The position numbers were made by a program, and so were the translations under genes. This document shows positions 1 to 7,337 of a stretch of 33,428 nucleotides of DNA, piece by piece. Location: positions 1 through 33,428 of the forward strand of contig PKUO01000098.1 in assembly GCA_002869585.1 (NCBI GenBank). Direction: 5' to 3'. The notes beneath the pieces were generated by a model that was given only the letters and a program-made list of their open reading frames with translations, did no database searches and was not told the origin of the DNA. The first letter of the stretch is position 1, and every line of letters starts with the position of its first letter. The stretch is from Sedimenticola sp. Its GTDB lineage: Bacteria > Pseudomonadota > Gammaproteobacteria > Chromatiales > Chromatiaceae.

Positions 1-76
1 TATAGGGCACGCCAACCATACCCGCCGCGGTTGCCACGCCGGCGGTTTGAATAAATCCTCTACGTGTGATTTTCAT
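1..76 (-). CDS. Start of Tat-exported protein, probable flavocytochrome c sulfide dehydrogenase flavoprotein (partial)
   Basis: Only the first 25 codons lie in the window; the gene continues off the left edge. The N-terminus begins MKITRRGFIQTAGVATAAG, a twin-arginine (Tat) signal with the RRGFI core and a hydrophobic, Ala/Gly-rich stretch. The start is well supported: TAAGGAGG, which includes the stop of the cytochrome gene, lies just upstream. In known flavocytochrome c sulfide dehydrogenases (FccAB, SoxEF) a diheme cytochrome gene is followed by a Tat-exported FAD subunit, and that is the arrangement here. The flavoprotein identity is inferred from this context and the signal peptide only. 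Another Tat-exported redox enzyme would fit equally well. Confidence 0.6.
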   Translation of the reverse strand, partial: MKITRRGFIQTAGVATAAGMVGVPY

Positions 77-90
77 GCTGACTTGCCTCC

Positions 91-729
91 TTATTTCTGG
101 CTGGCGTAGTAGTGGGAAAGATCTTCCGCCAACTGAGCCATAGTCATGTTGGGGTGTTCAGCAACCATCTTTTCAATGGCCTTGGTCATTTTCTTTTCCG
201 GATTGTTGTGGCCATTCAGGTAGTCGAGGATGGTGACCTGTAGATAGGGCATCCACTGGCCGGCGAGCGGGGTGTCTTCCACGGAAGTACCGCCGTTCTC
301 ATGGCATTTTTCACAATAGTTGTCATGCAGCTTTTTACCCATTTGCGCCTTGGGTCCTGCTGAGGTCTGTTTCATGCCCATGTAGGACTGTTTCGAAAGG
401 GCATTGGCCATCAGTTCGATCTCTTCGTCACTGTAGCCCTTGGCGATGCGGCCCATGATGGTGTTGACCCGTTCATCGTTCTTGTAGGCCTGCATGACCT
501 CGGTGAGATAATCGGCCTCCATGCCTGCGATGGTGGGGGTAGCGGGGCCGTTGCTCTGGCCGTTTGTGCCATGACAACCGGCACAGGTGTTGGCCAGCAT
601 GCTGGCGCTGGCACCGGTCATCAGAGCTGGTTTATCGTCCTTGGCCGCCATGGGTTTGGGTTCCTGAGTGGTACAGCCTACAGCCAAGAGTGCAGCAAAT
701 ACCGATGCGGTGATTACACGTGATTGCAT
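91..729 (-). CDS. Diheme cytochrome c lipoprotein, FccA/SoxE-like
   Basis: The 212-residue protein has two c-type heme sites, CAGCH at residues 49-53 and CEKCH at 139-143, spaced as in a tandem cytochrome c4/c553-like fold. Met residues that could be sixth ligands follow each site. The N-terminus is a lipoprotein signal (hydrophobic residues 5-18, then VGC with Cys19 as lipid attachment site), so the mature protein is probably membrane-anchored and faces the periplasm. A GGAGGA ribosome binding site precedes the ATG. The next gene starts 14 bases downstream and encodes a Tat-exported protein, so the pair is probably the heme and flavin subunits of a flavocytochrome c that oxidises sulfide. 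A generic cytochrome c4 is the alternative if the partner is not a flavoprotein. Confidence 0.75.
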   Translation of the reverse strand: MQSRVITASVFAALLAVGCTTQEPKPMAAKDDKPALMTGASASMLANTCAGCHGTNGQSNGPATPTIAGMEADYLTEVMQAYKNDERVNTIMGRIAKGYSDEEIELMANALSKQSYMGMKQTSAGPKAQMGKKLHDNYCEKCHENGGTSVEDTPLAGQWMPYLQVTILDYLNGHNNPEKKMTKAIEKMVAEHPNMTMAQLAEDLSHYYASQK

Positions 730-878
730 ATGTCCTCCATATGAGAGCGATGGATGCGGTTATCATTATCGGGATATTGATAAATAGGATTGATCACAAA
801 GCAGATGATCGATTCTTACCCCAGTTTTTGTCCGGTGAGCTTATGCTGTTCCTCTTTATATTTTGCTCGCCGCCACCT

Positions 879-906
879 ATCAGTGCATAGGGTTCTATGC
901 GCTGAT
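879..906. repeat. 12-base-arm inverted repeat upstream of the cytochrome gene
   Basis: The left arm ATCAGTGCATAG and right arm CTATGCGCTGAT pair over 12 positions with one T-G wobble around a GGTT loop. No T-tract follows on either strand, so a Rho-independent terminator is unlikely. The element lies about 150 bases upstream of the diheme cytochrome start. It could be an operator or an RNA structure in a long leader; its role is unknown. Confidence 0.55.
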
Positions 907-1050
907 CAAATCATCCTATAGGAAACAGGTAAAAAGTTAAATAAATATAAGAAGTTAAGAAAAGTCTGATATTGATATGGTTTTTCTGGGAGATGGTTTT
1001 GAAGGGAAAACATGAACCGCGATGGCGGACGGGCGAGGGGCAAAGTGGCT

Positions 1051-1080
1051 GGCCGACCCCGCGTGAATATGGGATCGGCC
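1051..1080. repeat. GC-rich stem-loop just downstream of the MotB-like gene
   Basis: GGCCGACCC (1051-1059) and GGGATCGGCC (1071-1080) form a nine-pair stem with one bulged base and an 11-base loop, 21 bases past the stop of the minus-strand gene. There is no T-tract after it in the direction of transcription. It may be a weak terminator or a 3'-end stabiliser of the mRNA. Confidence 0.4.
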
Positions 1081-1101
1081 ATACAAAAAGGTAATGAAAG
1101 A

Positions 1102-2169
1102 TCAGTCGATCTTAATCGGTTCGGGTATCAGATCCGGGGCGCTCTCTTCCTGATAGTAATAGTCGTAGCGCTGATGCAGGCGGTTGGTGAAGCCCCAGGC
1201 CTCGTTGAAGGTCAGACCGCTGTTCTCCGGGAAGATGACTTTGATGTACAGCCCCTGTGCCTTCTCCTTGCGCAATGCGCTGAGTTTTGTATCGAGTGTG
1301 GTTGAGGTTACCCGCTCGAATTCCGGGGAGTCCGGTGTTTTCAGATCGATGAAGATACGCCCCTTCTCTTTACCATAACGCACTTCGACCACATGGCGGC
1401 CTTCCGGCGATCGGGCCGGACGCACCAGGCGCTCGTATTTGATTTTCAGCTCTTCAAGCTGTCCAGTCACCTGGTCGAGTTTGCGGGTAGAGACGCGCTT
1501 TTCGTTGCGCGCCAGTTGCAGGTCGAGATTCTGCAGCTCATAGCGCTCCTGCAGGCTGGCGAGCTGTTGCTGGGTGGCGTCGAACTGGGTCTGCAGGCTG
1601 GTGAAATCGGTCTGGGTGTGTGCCAGCTGCTCCTGTGTGCTGGCCAGTTGCTGCTGGGTTGATTCCAGGTTCTGTTGCAGTGTGGACAGGTTCTGCTTGG
1701 TGGTATTGAGCGAGGTCTGGGTTAGCTTCAGGGTGGTGTTCATGGCGTAATTTTCCGCAACCAGCTGATCACGCCGCATCTTCAGGTCGTCACGCTCGTT
1801 TTGCAGTTGCTGGATGGTGGTGGTCTGTTCGCTGATGGTGCCGATACCCTGTTCCTTCTCCTCCTGCAGGCGCATGATGCGGATGCGTTGCATCGACAGC
1901 TCGTTCTCCGCCTGTATCAGTCTGAATGCCAGGGTCTCCTTTTCCTCACCGGTAGTCTTGGCAAGCTCCAGGGCGTTGCGCTCGGCTTCCATGGTGGCAC
2001 GCAGCTGGTTGACCAGTTCGATGTTTCGAAGCAACAGGATGACCATGGCGATCATGAATATCATCACGATCACCGTCATGATATCGGTGAAGGATGGCCA
2101 GAAGCTCTCCTGGTTCTGGCCATCCTGCCTGTTCAGCCGCAGATCTGTGAAGGCGTCGTCCTGGGTCAT
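1102..2169 (-). CDS. MotB/ExbD-like membrane protein with long periplasmic coiled coil
   Basis: The 355-residue protein has one membrane segment at about 28-48. It is preceded by the motif SFWPSFTDIM, with Asp29 at the position of the proton-carrying Asp of MotB, ExbD and TolR. Residues 50-248 are a predicted coiled coil; 149-208 are strikingly rich in Gln, Thr and Leu with near-heptad repeats such as TQQQLAS. A C-terminal domain (about 255-342) has mixed beta character. I do not see the OmpA-type peptidoglycan-binding motifs of MotB or ZorB. Its ATG overlaps the stop of the upstream MotA-like gene in ATGA, so the two are translationally coupled and probably form an ion-driven stator-like complex. 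The driven partner and purpose are unknown. Confidence 0.7.
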   Translation of the reverse strand: MTQDDAFTDLRLNRQDGQNQESFWPSFTDIMTVIVMIFMIAMVILLLRNIELVNQLRATMEAERNALELAKTTGEEKETLAFRLIQAENELSMQRIRIMRLQEEKEQGIGTISEQTTTIQQLQNERDDLKMRRDQLVAENYAMNTTLKLTQTSLNTTKQNLSTLQQNLESTQQQLASTQEQLAHTQTDFTSLQTQFDATQQQLASLQERYELQNLDLQLARNEKRVSTRKLDQVTGQLEELKIKYERLVRPARSPEGRHVVEVRYGKEKGRIFIDLKTPDSPEFERVTSTTLDTKLSALRKEKAQGLYIKVIFPENSGLTFNEAWGFTNRLHQRYDYYYQEESAPDLIPEPIKID

Positions 2170-3092
2170 AGGTCTTCAGGCAGACGGAAGCCAAGTTTCA
2201 GCAGTTCCTTGATTTCTGCCATGTCGCTGTGCATATCCTCGGCCCGGCTCATGTAGAGCTCGAGGGAGTTGGTTATGCGGGTTTCCATATCGGTGAAGGC
2301 GCCCTGCGATTTTTCCATCTGCATCACCAGACCCTGGAGTGAGCGGATCAGGCCGGTGAACTCGTAGAGTACACTGTCGGTCTGCATCTGGAATTTGGGC
2401 ATTAGGTAGGAGGTGGTCACCTGCTCGATGGCGCTGATCAGGTTGGTCTGCACATCCGACAGCTTCATGAAAAAATAGCCGAAATAGATATAGCTAACTA
2501 TGGCGGTGATGGTTGTCGACAGGGCAGTGGACATACCGTGCACCACCATGCCCATGCCATTGACGTTGATTGCCGAAGCGAGGAGATCGGAGGCGCCGAT
2601 CAGGGCGATCGACAGCGAGACAATGGTGCCGAATACGCCGGTGAGGATCAGGGTGTTGTTGATGAATTTCGGAAAGCTGTTGCGGGTGCTTTCCGAGGCC
2701 ACCAGGGTGGCCGCCAGGGAGTTGTGGCTGACCGGCGTGTTGGCCTTGAACAGATGCTGCATAGTGCGGTAGCGTCTGACGATGATTCGGTTTTCCGAGA
2801 TCTCCGCCAGCGGATTGATGTTTGATTCGATATTATCGACAAACTCTACCAGGGCCTTTTCTTCCCGGTTATAGTGGAACAGGATTGCGATCATGCGCAG
2901 CAGTCCCAGGGTGAAAAGCACCAGGATGCCACCGTTGATGATCAGACCTGTGGCGGTCAGTTGATCCCTGAAATAGACGGTGTTGATGAAGTCAAGTTTC
3001 CAGACCAGGATACCGGCACTGATAACCGCCAGTAATATCATGCGTATCAGTATATTGCGGCTGAAATTACGTCGAAATTGGATGCTTTCCAA
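2166..3092 (-). CDS. MotA/TolQ/ExbB-like ion channel subunit
   Basis: The product is 308 residues if translation starts at TTG 3092, which has GGGGAGGG a suitable distance upstream. An ATG at 3230 would add 46 residues but would run into the divergent gene's start, so I prefer the TTG. Four membrane segments are visible at about 13-31, 46-72, 144-171 and 186-209. The last two carry the MotA/TolQ/ExbB signature (LTGVFGTIVSLSIAL at 150-164 and the Thr/Ser-rich MSTALSTTITAIVSYI at 187-202). A cytoplasmic region lies between TM2 and TM3, and a helical tail follows TM4. The gene overlaps the MotB/ExbD-like partner by four bases. It is not a flagellar motA: no other flagellar genes flank it and the partner lacks an OmpA domain. 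Confidence 0.75.
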   Translation of the reverse strand: MESIQFRRNFSRNILIRMILLAVISAGILVWKLDFINTVYFRDQLTATGLIINGGILVLFTLGLLRMIAILFHYNREEKALVEFVDNIESNINPLAEISENRIIVRRYRTMQHLFKANTPVSHNSLAATLVASESTRNSFPKFINNTLILTGVFGTIVSLSIALIGASDLLASAINVNGMGMVVHGMSTALSTTITAIVSYIYFGYFFMKLSDVQTNLISAIEQVTTSYLMPKFQMQTDSVLYEFTGLIRSLQGLVMQMEKSQGAFTDMETRITNSLELYMSRAEDMHSDMAEIKELLKLGFRLPEDL

Positions 3093-3192
3093 AACCCACC
3101 CTCCCCGGATAGCATGGTTTTGCAAAAGCTTACCACAATCGCAGGTCGGTGCTGGTATCAACTTTTCTGATTTTTTAACAACAGGAGCGTGA

Positions 3193-4425
3193 ATGACAGG
3201 TATCGACCAGGTGCGAAGGGATCTGCTCAAGATCTACCAGGCGGGGATTGAGGGCGTCAATGGACGTTGCGCGGTCTCCGCTCACCTCGAAACTCATCCC
3301 CTAACTGGAAACTGGTCGGTAATCGCCATCGGCAAGGCGGCTCAGGCAATGGCTCAAGGTGCCGCGGATGTGCTGGGTGATCGCCTCTCTGGCGGCCTGG
3401 TGATCAGCAAAACAGGGCACCTCGACCCGCGCTGGTTGGCATCCTCCGTTTTTCTGGGTGTGTAAAGCAGTCATCCGGTGCCCGACCAGCGCAGTATCGA
3501 TGCGGGTCGGCAACTGCTCGCGTTCATCGCGCAACAGCCGGAGCATGGCCAGTTGCTGTTTTTGATCTCAGGAGGGGCATCGAGCTTGGTAGAGGTGTTG
3601 CCCGAAGGTGTTGCTCTGGATGACCTGCAGGCCCTGAATAGATGGATGCTAGGCAATGGCTGGTCGATTGATCGGATGAATCAGGTGCGCCGGTCGGTCT
3701 CCCTGATCAAGGGGGGAGGGCTGCTCAATTATCTCGGTGAACGGCAGGTGGCAGGACTGCTGATATCCGACGTTCCCGGCGATGATCCAACTGTTATCGG
3801 TTCCGGTCTGCTGGTCAGCCCAACCGAACCGGGCCCTTCGTCTGCCTTGGCAGAGCTGCCGGACTGGGTCGCCCGGCTGACAGCGCTGGGCGCTGATCGA
3901 CCGGTGGCCCGAAAAACAGTCGAACTGACGGTAGTCGCCAATCTGCGCCAGGCCCGCGAGGCCGCCGCGGAAACCGCCACACAGTTGGGGTATAAGGTCA
4001 ATCTCAGCCATGCGATGATCTGCGGTGATGTCCTCACCGTGGCCCGCAGGATGGCCCTGGAGCTGTCGGATTCACTGCCGGGCGTCTTTATCTGGGGCGG
4101 AGAGACCACGATCACCCTGCCGGAACAACCGGGGCGGGGTGGCCGCAATCAGCATCTGGCGCTGGCTGCCGCGAGGGTGCTGGACGGGCATGATGATGTC
4201 TGCTTTCTGGCTGCGGGCAGCGATGGTACTGATGGTCCAGGTGAGGACGCCGGCGCCTTGGTAGATGGCGCGACCCTGGCACGGGGGCGGCGGCAGGGGT
4301 TGGATGCGGATGATTGTCTGGCCCGGGCGGATTCCGGGACATTTCTCGAGGCAAGCGGTGACCTGGTCAACACCGGGCCGACCGGGACCAATGTGATGGA
4401 TTTGATGATTGGGATAAAGCTGTGA
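3193..4425 (+). pseudogene. Glycerate 2-kinase (MOFRL family), interrupted by an in-frame stop
   Basis: One continuous frame of about 410 residues, the family's usual length, is broken only by TAA at 3463-3465. Upstream lies the nucleotide-site start (VIAIGKAAQAMAQGA). Downstream are SSHPVPDQ, ISGGASSL, LLISDVPGDDPTVIGSG, GGETT...GRGGRNQ and AAGSDGTDGPGEDAGALVDGAT, all typical of the GckA/TtuD type that phosphorylates glycerate. The reading frame is the same on both sides, so this is a nonsense change (for example GAA to TAA before SSHPVPD), not a frameshift. The ATG at 3193 follows AGGAG by five bases. A GTG at 3478 could restart the C-terminal 315 residues, but that product would lack the N-terminal part. 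A true pseudogene, a base-calling error and stop readthrough all remain possible. Confidence 0.8.
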
Positions 4426-5258
4426 GCCTGGTGCAGACGAATGAATCAACCAATCTCTACCTCAGAGCGGCGCAATGCCTGCAAGCCTCCGATGTGGAGG
4501 TGAAGCTGCAACTGGCCGCACAACTGCGCAAAGACTGGCAATCCGGGCAGTTGAGTCGCCAGCCGGTGGAGCTCCCCGATATCAAACAGGCGGGACATCC
4601 CGCTGCCCCGCAACTGGTGCATCCACGTGATCTCTCAAAGCGGTCGCTGGCCAGTGACGAGGGCCGGTTGGCGTTGATCCATGCGGTGACCCATATCGAG
4701 TTCAATGCCATCAATCTTGCCTGCGATGCACTCTGTCGCTTTCAGTCGATGCCGGATGACTACTATTCGGATTGGGTCCGGGTAGCTGCCGAGGAGGCGG
4801 AGCATTTTGCTTTGTTACGCAATCGGTTACGCCAATCCGGCAGGGATTACGGTGACTGGCCCGCGCACAATGGACTTTGGGACATGGCCCAGCGAACGGC
4901 CCATGATTGCCTGGTCCGGATGGCGCTGGTGCCGCGCATGATGGAGGCGCGGGGGCTGGATGTGACCCCGGGCATGATGAAGCGCTTTGCCCAGGTGGGT
5001 GATGCGGAGACTGTCGAGGTGCTGGGGGTGATACTGCGGGATGAAATCGGTCATGTCGAGATGGGTTCGCGCTGGTTTCAGTACCTATGTCAGCAACGCG
5101 ATCTTGATCCGGAAGAGACCTACTTTGCACTGCTCGATGAATATCTGCATGGGGAAATCAGATGTCCGCTGCACAAGGATGCGCGTCGTCAGGCAGGATT
5201 CAGCGAGCCGGAGTTGATCAGACTCGAGGCGATCTGTAAAAGAGGCAAGGCGTTATAG
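4422..5258 (+). CDS. DUF455 ferritin-like protein
   Basis: The 278-residue protein matches the DUF455 (COG2833) family of predicted diiron ferritin-like proteins. Candidate metal ligands sit on successive helices: Glu93 (HIEFNA), Glu124/Glu125 with His128 (AEEAEHF), Glu176 (MEARGLD), and Glu208 with His211 (DEIGHVEMG). The probable GTG start overlaps the glycerate kinase stop in GTGA, so the two genes were translated as an operon. No signal peptide is seen, so a cytoplasmic location is likely. The biochemical function of the family is not established; relatives of tRNA-modifying diiron hydroxylases (MiaE-like fold) share the same ligand pattern. Confidence 0.8.
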   Translation: MSLVQTNESTNLYLRAAQCLQASDVEVKLQLAAQLRKDWQSGQLSRQPVELPDIKQAGHPAAPQLVHPRDLSKRSLASDEGRLALIHAVTHIEFNAINLACDALCRFQSMPDDYYSDWVRVAAEEAEHFALLRNRLRQSGRDYGDWPAHNGLWDMAQRTAHDCLVRMALVPRMMEARGLDVTPGMMKRFAQVGDAETVEVLGVILRDEIGHVEMGSRWFQYLCQQRDLDPEETYFALLDEYLHGEIRCPLHKDARRQAGFSEPELIRLEAICKRGKAL

Positions 5259-5259
5259 C

Positions 5260-5279
5260 CAGGGGTTGTGTCAACCCTG
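5260..5279. terminator. Hairpin between convergent genes
   Basis: CAGGGGTTG and CAACCCTG form an eight-pair stem with one bulged G around a TGT loop. It sits in the 12-base gap between DUF455 and lpxH and includes the lpxH stop codon. No T-tract follows on either strand, so it is at most a weak bidirectional terminator. Confidence 0.35.
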
Positions 5280-6005
5280 TGCCCTGTAGTCGTGGATGCT
5301 GACACCGTTGTTGTCGGCCTTCAGATAGCCGCCACGCGCCTCATGCCATTCGGGCAGCACAATGCGTTGGGCCGGCCGGCCATCGAGCGTGAATTGATGG
5401 GTATCGGGACGGTGGGTATGGCCGTGGATCAACAGCGTGACCTGATTGCGCCGCATGTAGGTTTCCACGGTCTGCTGGTTCACATCCATAATGTATTCCG
5501 CCTTCAGCGAGTTGATCTCCCCGCTGCGTTTGCGGAAGTCTGCGGCGATCGCGCGGCGCTCGTCGATACTCCGGGAGAGCATGTCCTTGATGAAGCCGGG
5601 ACTGCGTAGAAACAGGCGGGCCTTCTGGTATTCCTGATCGTCGCTGCAGAGCAGGTCGCCGTGCATCAGGAGTGTCGCCACACCATTCAGATGGATCACC
5701 GCCGGATCGTCGAGCAGGGTGCAGCCTGTTTCGGCGGCGAAATCCTGGCCGACCAGAAAATCCCGGTTGCCGTGCATGAAGAAGATCTCTGCCCCGTGCG
5801 CACTGGCCTGTTTGATTCTTGCTTTAATGTCCGGCACCGGCGGGGTGCAGTCATCGTCTCCAATCCAGGCGTCTAACAGATCGCCGAGGATGTAGAGCCG
5901 CGACTGTACTGTGAGCTGTTCTTCCAGGAATCGGAAGAACAGCTCGGTGGTGCCCGGACGATCTCCCGACAGATGCAGGTCGGAAATGATCAATATCTCG
6001 GTCAT
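5271..6005 (-). CDS. lpxH: UDP-2,3-diacylglucosamine diphosphatase LpxH
   Basis: The 244-residue protein is a calcineurin-like phosphoesterase of LpxH length. It shows the metal-site motifs D9xH11 (ISDLHL), GDLLDAW with Asp42, GNRD with Asn80, MHGD with His115, and HGHTHRP (194-200). LpxH removes UMP from UDP-2,3-diacylglucosamine to give lipid X in lipid A synthesis, acting peripherally at the inner membrane. It lies 13 bases downstream of ppiB on the same strand, as in E. coli, and probably belongs to the ppiA-ppiB-lpxH operon. Confidence 0.93.
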   Translation of the reverse strand: MTEILIISDLHLSGDRPGTTELFFRFLEEQLTVQSRLYILGDLLDAWIGDDDCTPPVPDIKARIKQASAHGAEIFFMHGNRDFLVGQDFAAETGCTLLDDPAVIHLNGVATLLMHGDLLCSDDQEYQKARLFLRSPGFIKDMLSRSIDERRAIAADFRKRSGEINSLKAEYIMDVNQQTVETYMRRNQVTLLIHGHTHRPDTHQFTLDGRPAQRIVLPEWHEARGGYLKADNNGVSIHDYRAQG

Positions 6006-6018
6006 TGGCTATCCGGTA

Positions 6019-6507
6019 TTATTCCGCCAGCAGCGCCTTCTCGATAATGATGTCCTCGACCGGAACGTCCTGGTGAAATGCGCGGGTGGCGGTTTCTATC
6101 TGCTTGATCGCATCCACCACATCCATCCCTTCCACCACTTCGCCGAAGACGCAGTAACCCCAGCCATCCTGTCCCGGGTAGTCGAGAAACTTGTTATCCG
6201 CGACGTTGATGAAGAACTGGGCAGTGGCCGAGTGCGGATCCATGGTGCGCGCCATGGCGATTGCGCCATTTTTATTGCTCAAACCGTTTTTGGCTTCGTT
6301 TTCAATGGGTTCGCGGGTGGCCTTCTGTGCCATGTCGGGGGTGAAGCCGCCGCCCTGGATCATGAAATTGCCGATAACTCGATGAAATATGGTGCCGTCG
6401 AAAAATCCGTCTTTGACATATTGGATGAAATTTTCGCAGGTTTTCGGGGCTTTTTCCGTGTCCAGCTGGATGACGATGTCGCCTTTATTGGTTTTCAGAG
6501 TGATCAT
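6019..6507 (-). CDS. ppiB: Cytoplasmic peptidyl-prolyl cis-trans isomerase B (cyclophilin)
   Basis: The 162-residue cyclophilin lacks a signal peptide and starts directly with [16 protein letters not shown]. Family motifs include [13 protein letters not shown] (active-site Arg in FHRV), QFFINVADN and [17 protein letters not shown]. It catalyses proline isomerisation in the cytoplasm. The start is set by GAGGAA eight bases upstream, a site that overlaps the stop of ppiA, so the two cyclophilin genes are tightly linked. The lpxH gene follows. Confidence 0.93.
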   Translation of the reverse strand: MITLKTNKGDIVIQLDTEKAPKTCENFIQYVKDGFFDGTIFHRVIGNFMIQGGGFTPDMAQKATREPIENEAKNGLSNKNGAIAMARTMDPHSATAQFFINVADNKFLDYPGQDGWGYCVFGEVVEGMDVVDAIKQIETATRAFHQDVPVEDIIIEKALLAE

Positions 6508-6518
6508 GGAGTCGTTCC

Positions 6519-7097
6519 TCAGTTGCTGTTGGCGATTCGCGTTACGTTTTCAATGGTGACCGTGGTTTCCGGGACGTTCTGCATCCCCTTTGTGGACGTG
6601 GTGTAGACATCCGCGATCTTGTCGACCACATCCATACCCTGGGTCACTTTGCCGAACACGGCGTAGCCCCAGCCATCGAAGCTGGGATAATCGAGATTGT
6701 TGTTATCCACATGGTTGATGAAAAACTGCGAGGTGGCGGAATGGGGCTGGTTGGTACGCGCCATGGCTATGCTGCCGCGCGCATTTTTCAGGCCATTTTT
6801 CGCCTCGTTCTTGATCGCGGCATGCGTCTCTTTTTTCGACATGTCGGCCGTAAAGCCGCCGCCCTGGATCATGAAACCGTTGATCACCCGGTGAAAGATA
6901 GTGCCGTTGTAGTAGCCTTCATCCACATAACGCAGAAAATTCTCGACCGACAGGGGGGCCTTGTCTGCGTCGAGTTCCAGTTCGATGTCGCCCAGGCTGG
7001 TCTTCATCAGAACGCGCTGCATTTCGGCAAAGGCGGGAGAAGCGACCGCCCATGCGAATGTCAGCAGAAGAATCAACAGCATATAGTTTCTTTTCAT
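6519..7097 (-). CDS. ppiA: Periplasmic peptidyl-prolyl cis-trans isomerase A (cyclophilin)
   Basis: The 192-residue cyclophilin has a Sec signal peptide (residues 1-24, cleavage expected after SPAFA). The mature domain carries [23 protein letters not shown] and [17 protein letters not shown]. It is a close paralogue of the downstream ppiB and is separated from it by 11 bases. It probably helps fold proteins in the periplasm. It is the first gene of the minus-strand operon, and its promoter lies in the 240-base divergent region shared with cysS. Confidence 0.92.
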   Translation of the reverse strand: MKRNYMLLILLLTFAWAVASPAFAEMQRVLMKTSLGDIELELDADKAPLSVENFLRYVDEGYYNGTIFHRVINGFMIQGGGFTADMSKKETHAAIKNEAKNGLKNARGSIAMARTNQPHSATSQFFINHVDNNNLDYPSFDGWGYAVFGKVTQGMDVVDKIADVYTTSTKGMQNVPETTVTIENVTRIANSN

Positions 7098-7337
7098 TCA
7101 ATCATCCTCAGTAGCGGGCCCTGTTGCAGGAACGGGCACCGCATGGCTTTTATTTTCGGGTAACATTTAATCATAATGCCTAAAATCCTTGAAAAAAAGC
7201 CATTTTGATTGCCGATAGCGCCAGCACCCTTTGTCGACAGGGCGCTTTCGTTTACCATGCGCGCTGATTCCCGCAATCTGCAGCGGATTCAGCAGCCATG
7301 CTGAGATACTGAGAAAATTAAACCGTTCGGAGCCGTC

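Larger units (their letters stand above)
730..1101. other. 372-base intergenic region with two inverted repeats
   Basis: No convincing gene is seen: an open frame on the plus strand from 1012 runs antisense into the neighbouring gene and looks like its shadow. The region is AT-rich between 905 and 1010. It holds a 12-base-arm hairpin at 879-906 and a GC-rich interrupted inverted repeat at 1051-1080, listed separately. The promoter of the cytochrome gene must lie here on the minus strand, but I could not pick a convincing -35/-10 pair. Confidence 0.6.

Noticed and set aside
1012-1305. Plus-strand open frame of 97 codons
   Set aside because: Most of it is antisense to the MotB-like gene, and the composition is that of a shadow frame.
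1102-3092. Zorya anti-phage defence system
   Set aside because: The MotA/MotB-like pair is superficially similar to ZorA/ZorB, but no OmpA domain is evident and no ZorC, ZorD or ZorE genes are nearby; the neighbours are metabolic genes.
7196-7218. AAAA-N15-GCCGATAG before cysS, resembling a sigma28 promoter
   Set aside because: The -35 half comes from a simple A-run and a FliA promoter before cysS makes little biological sense; probably chance.
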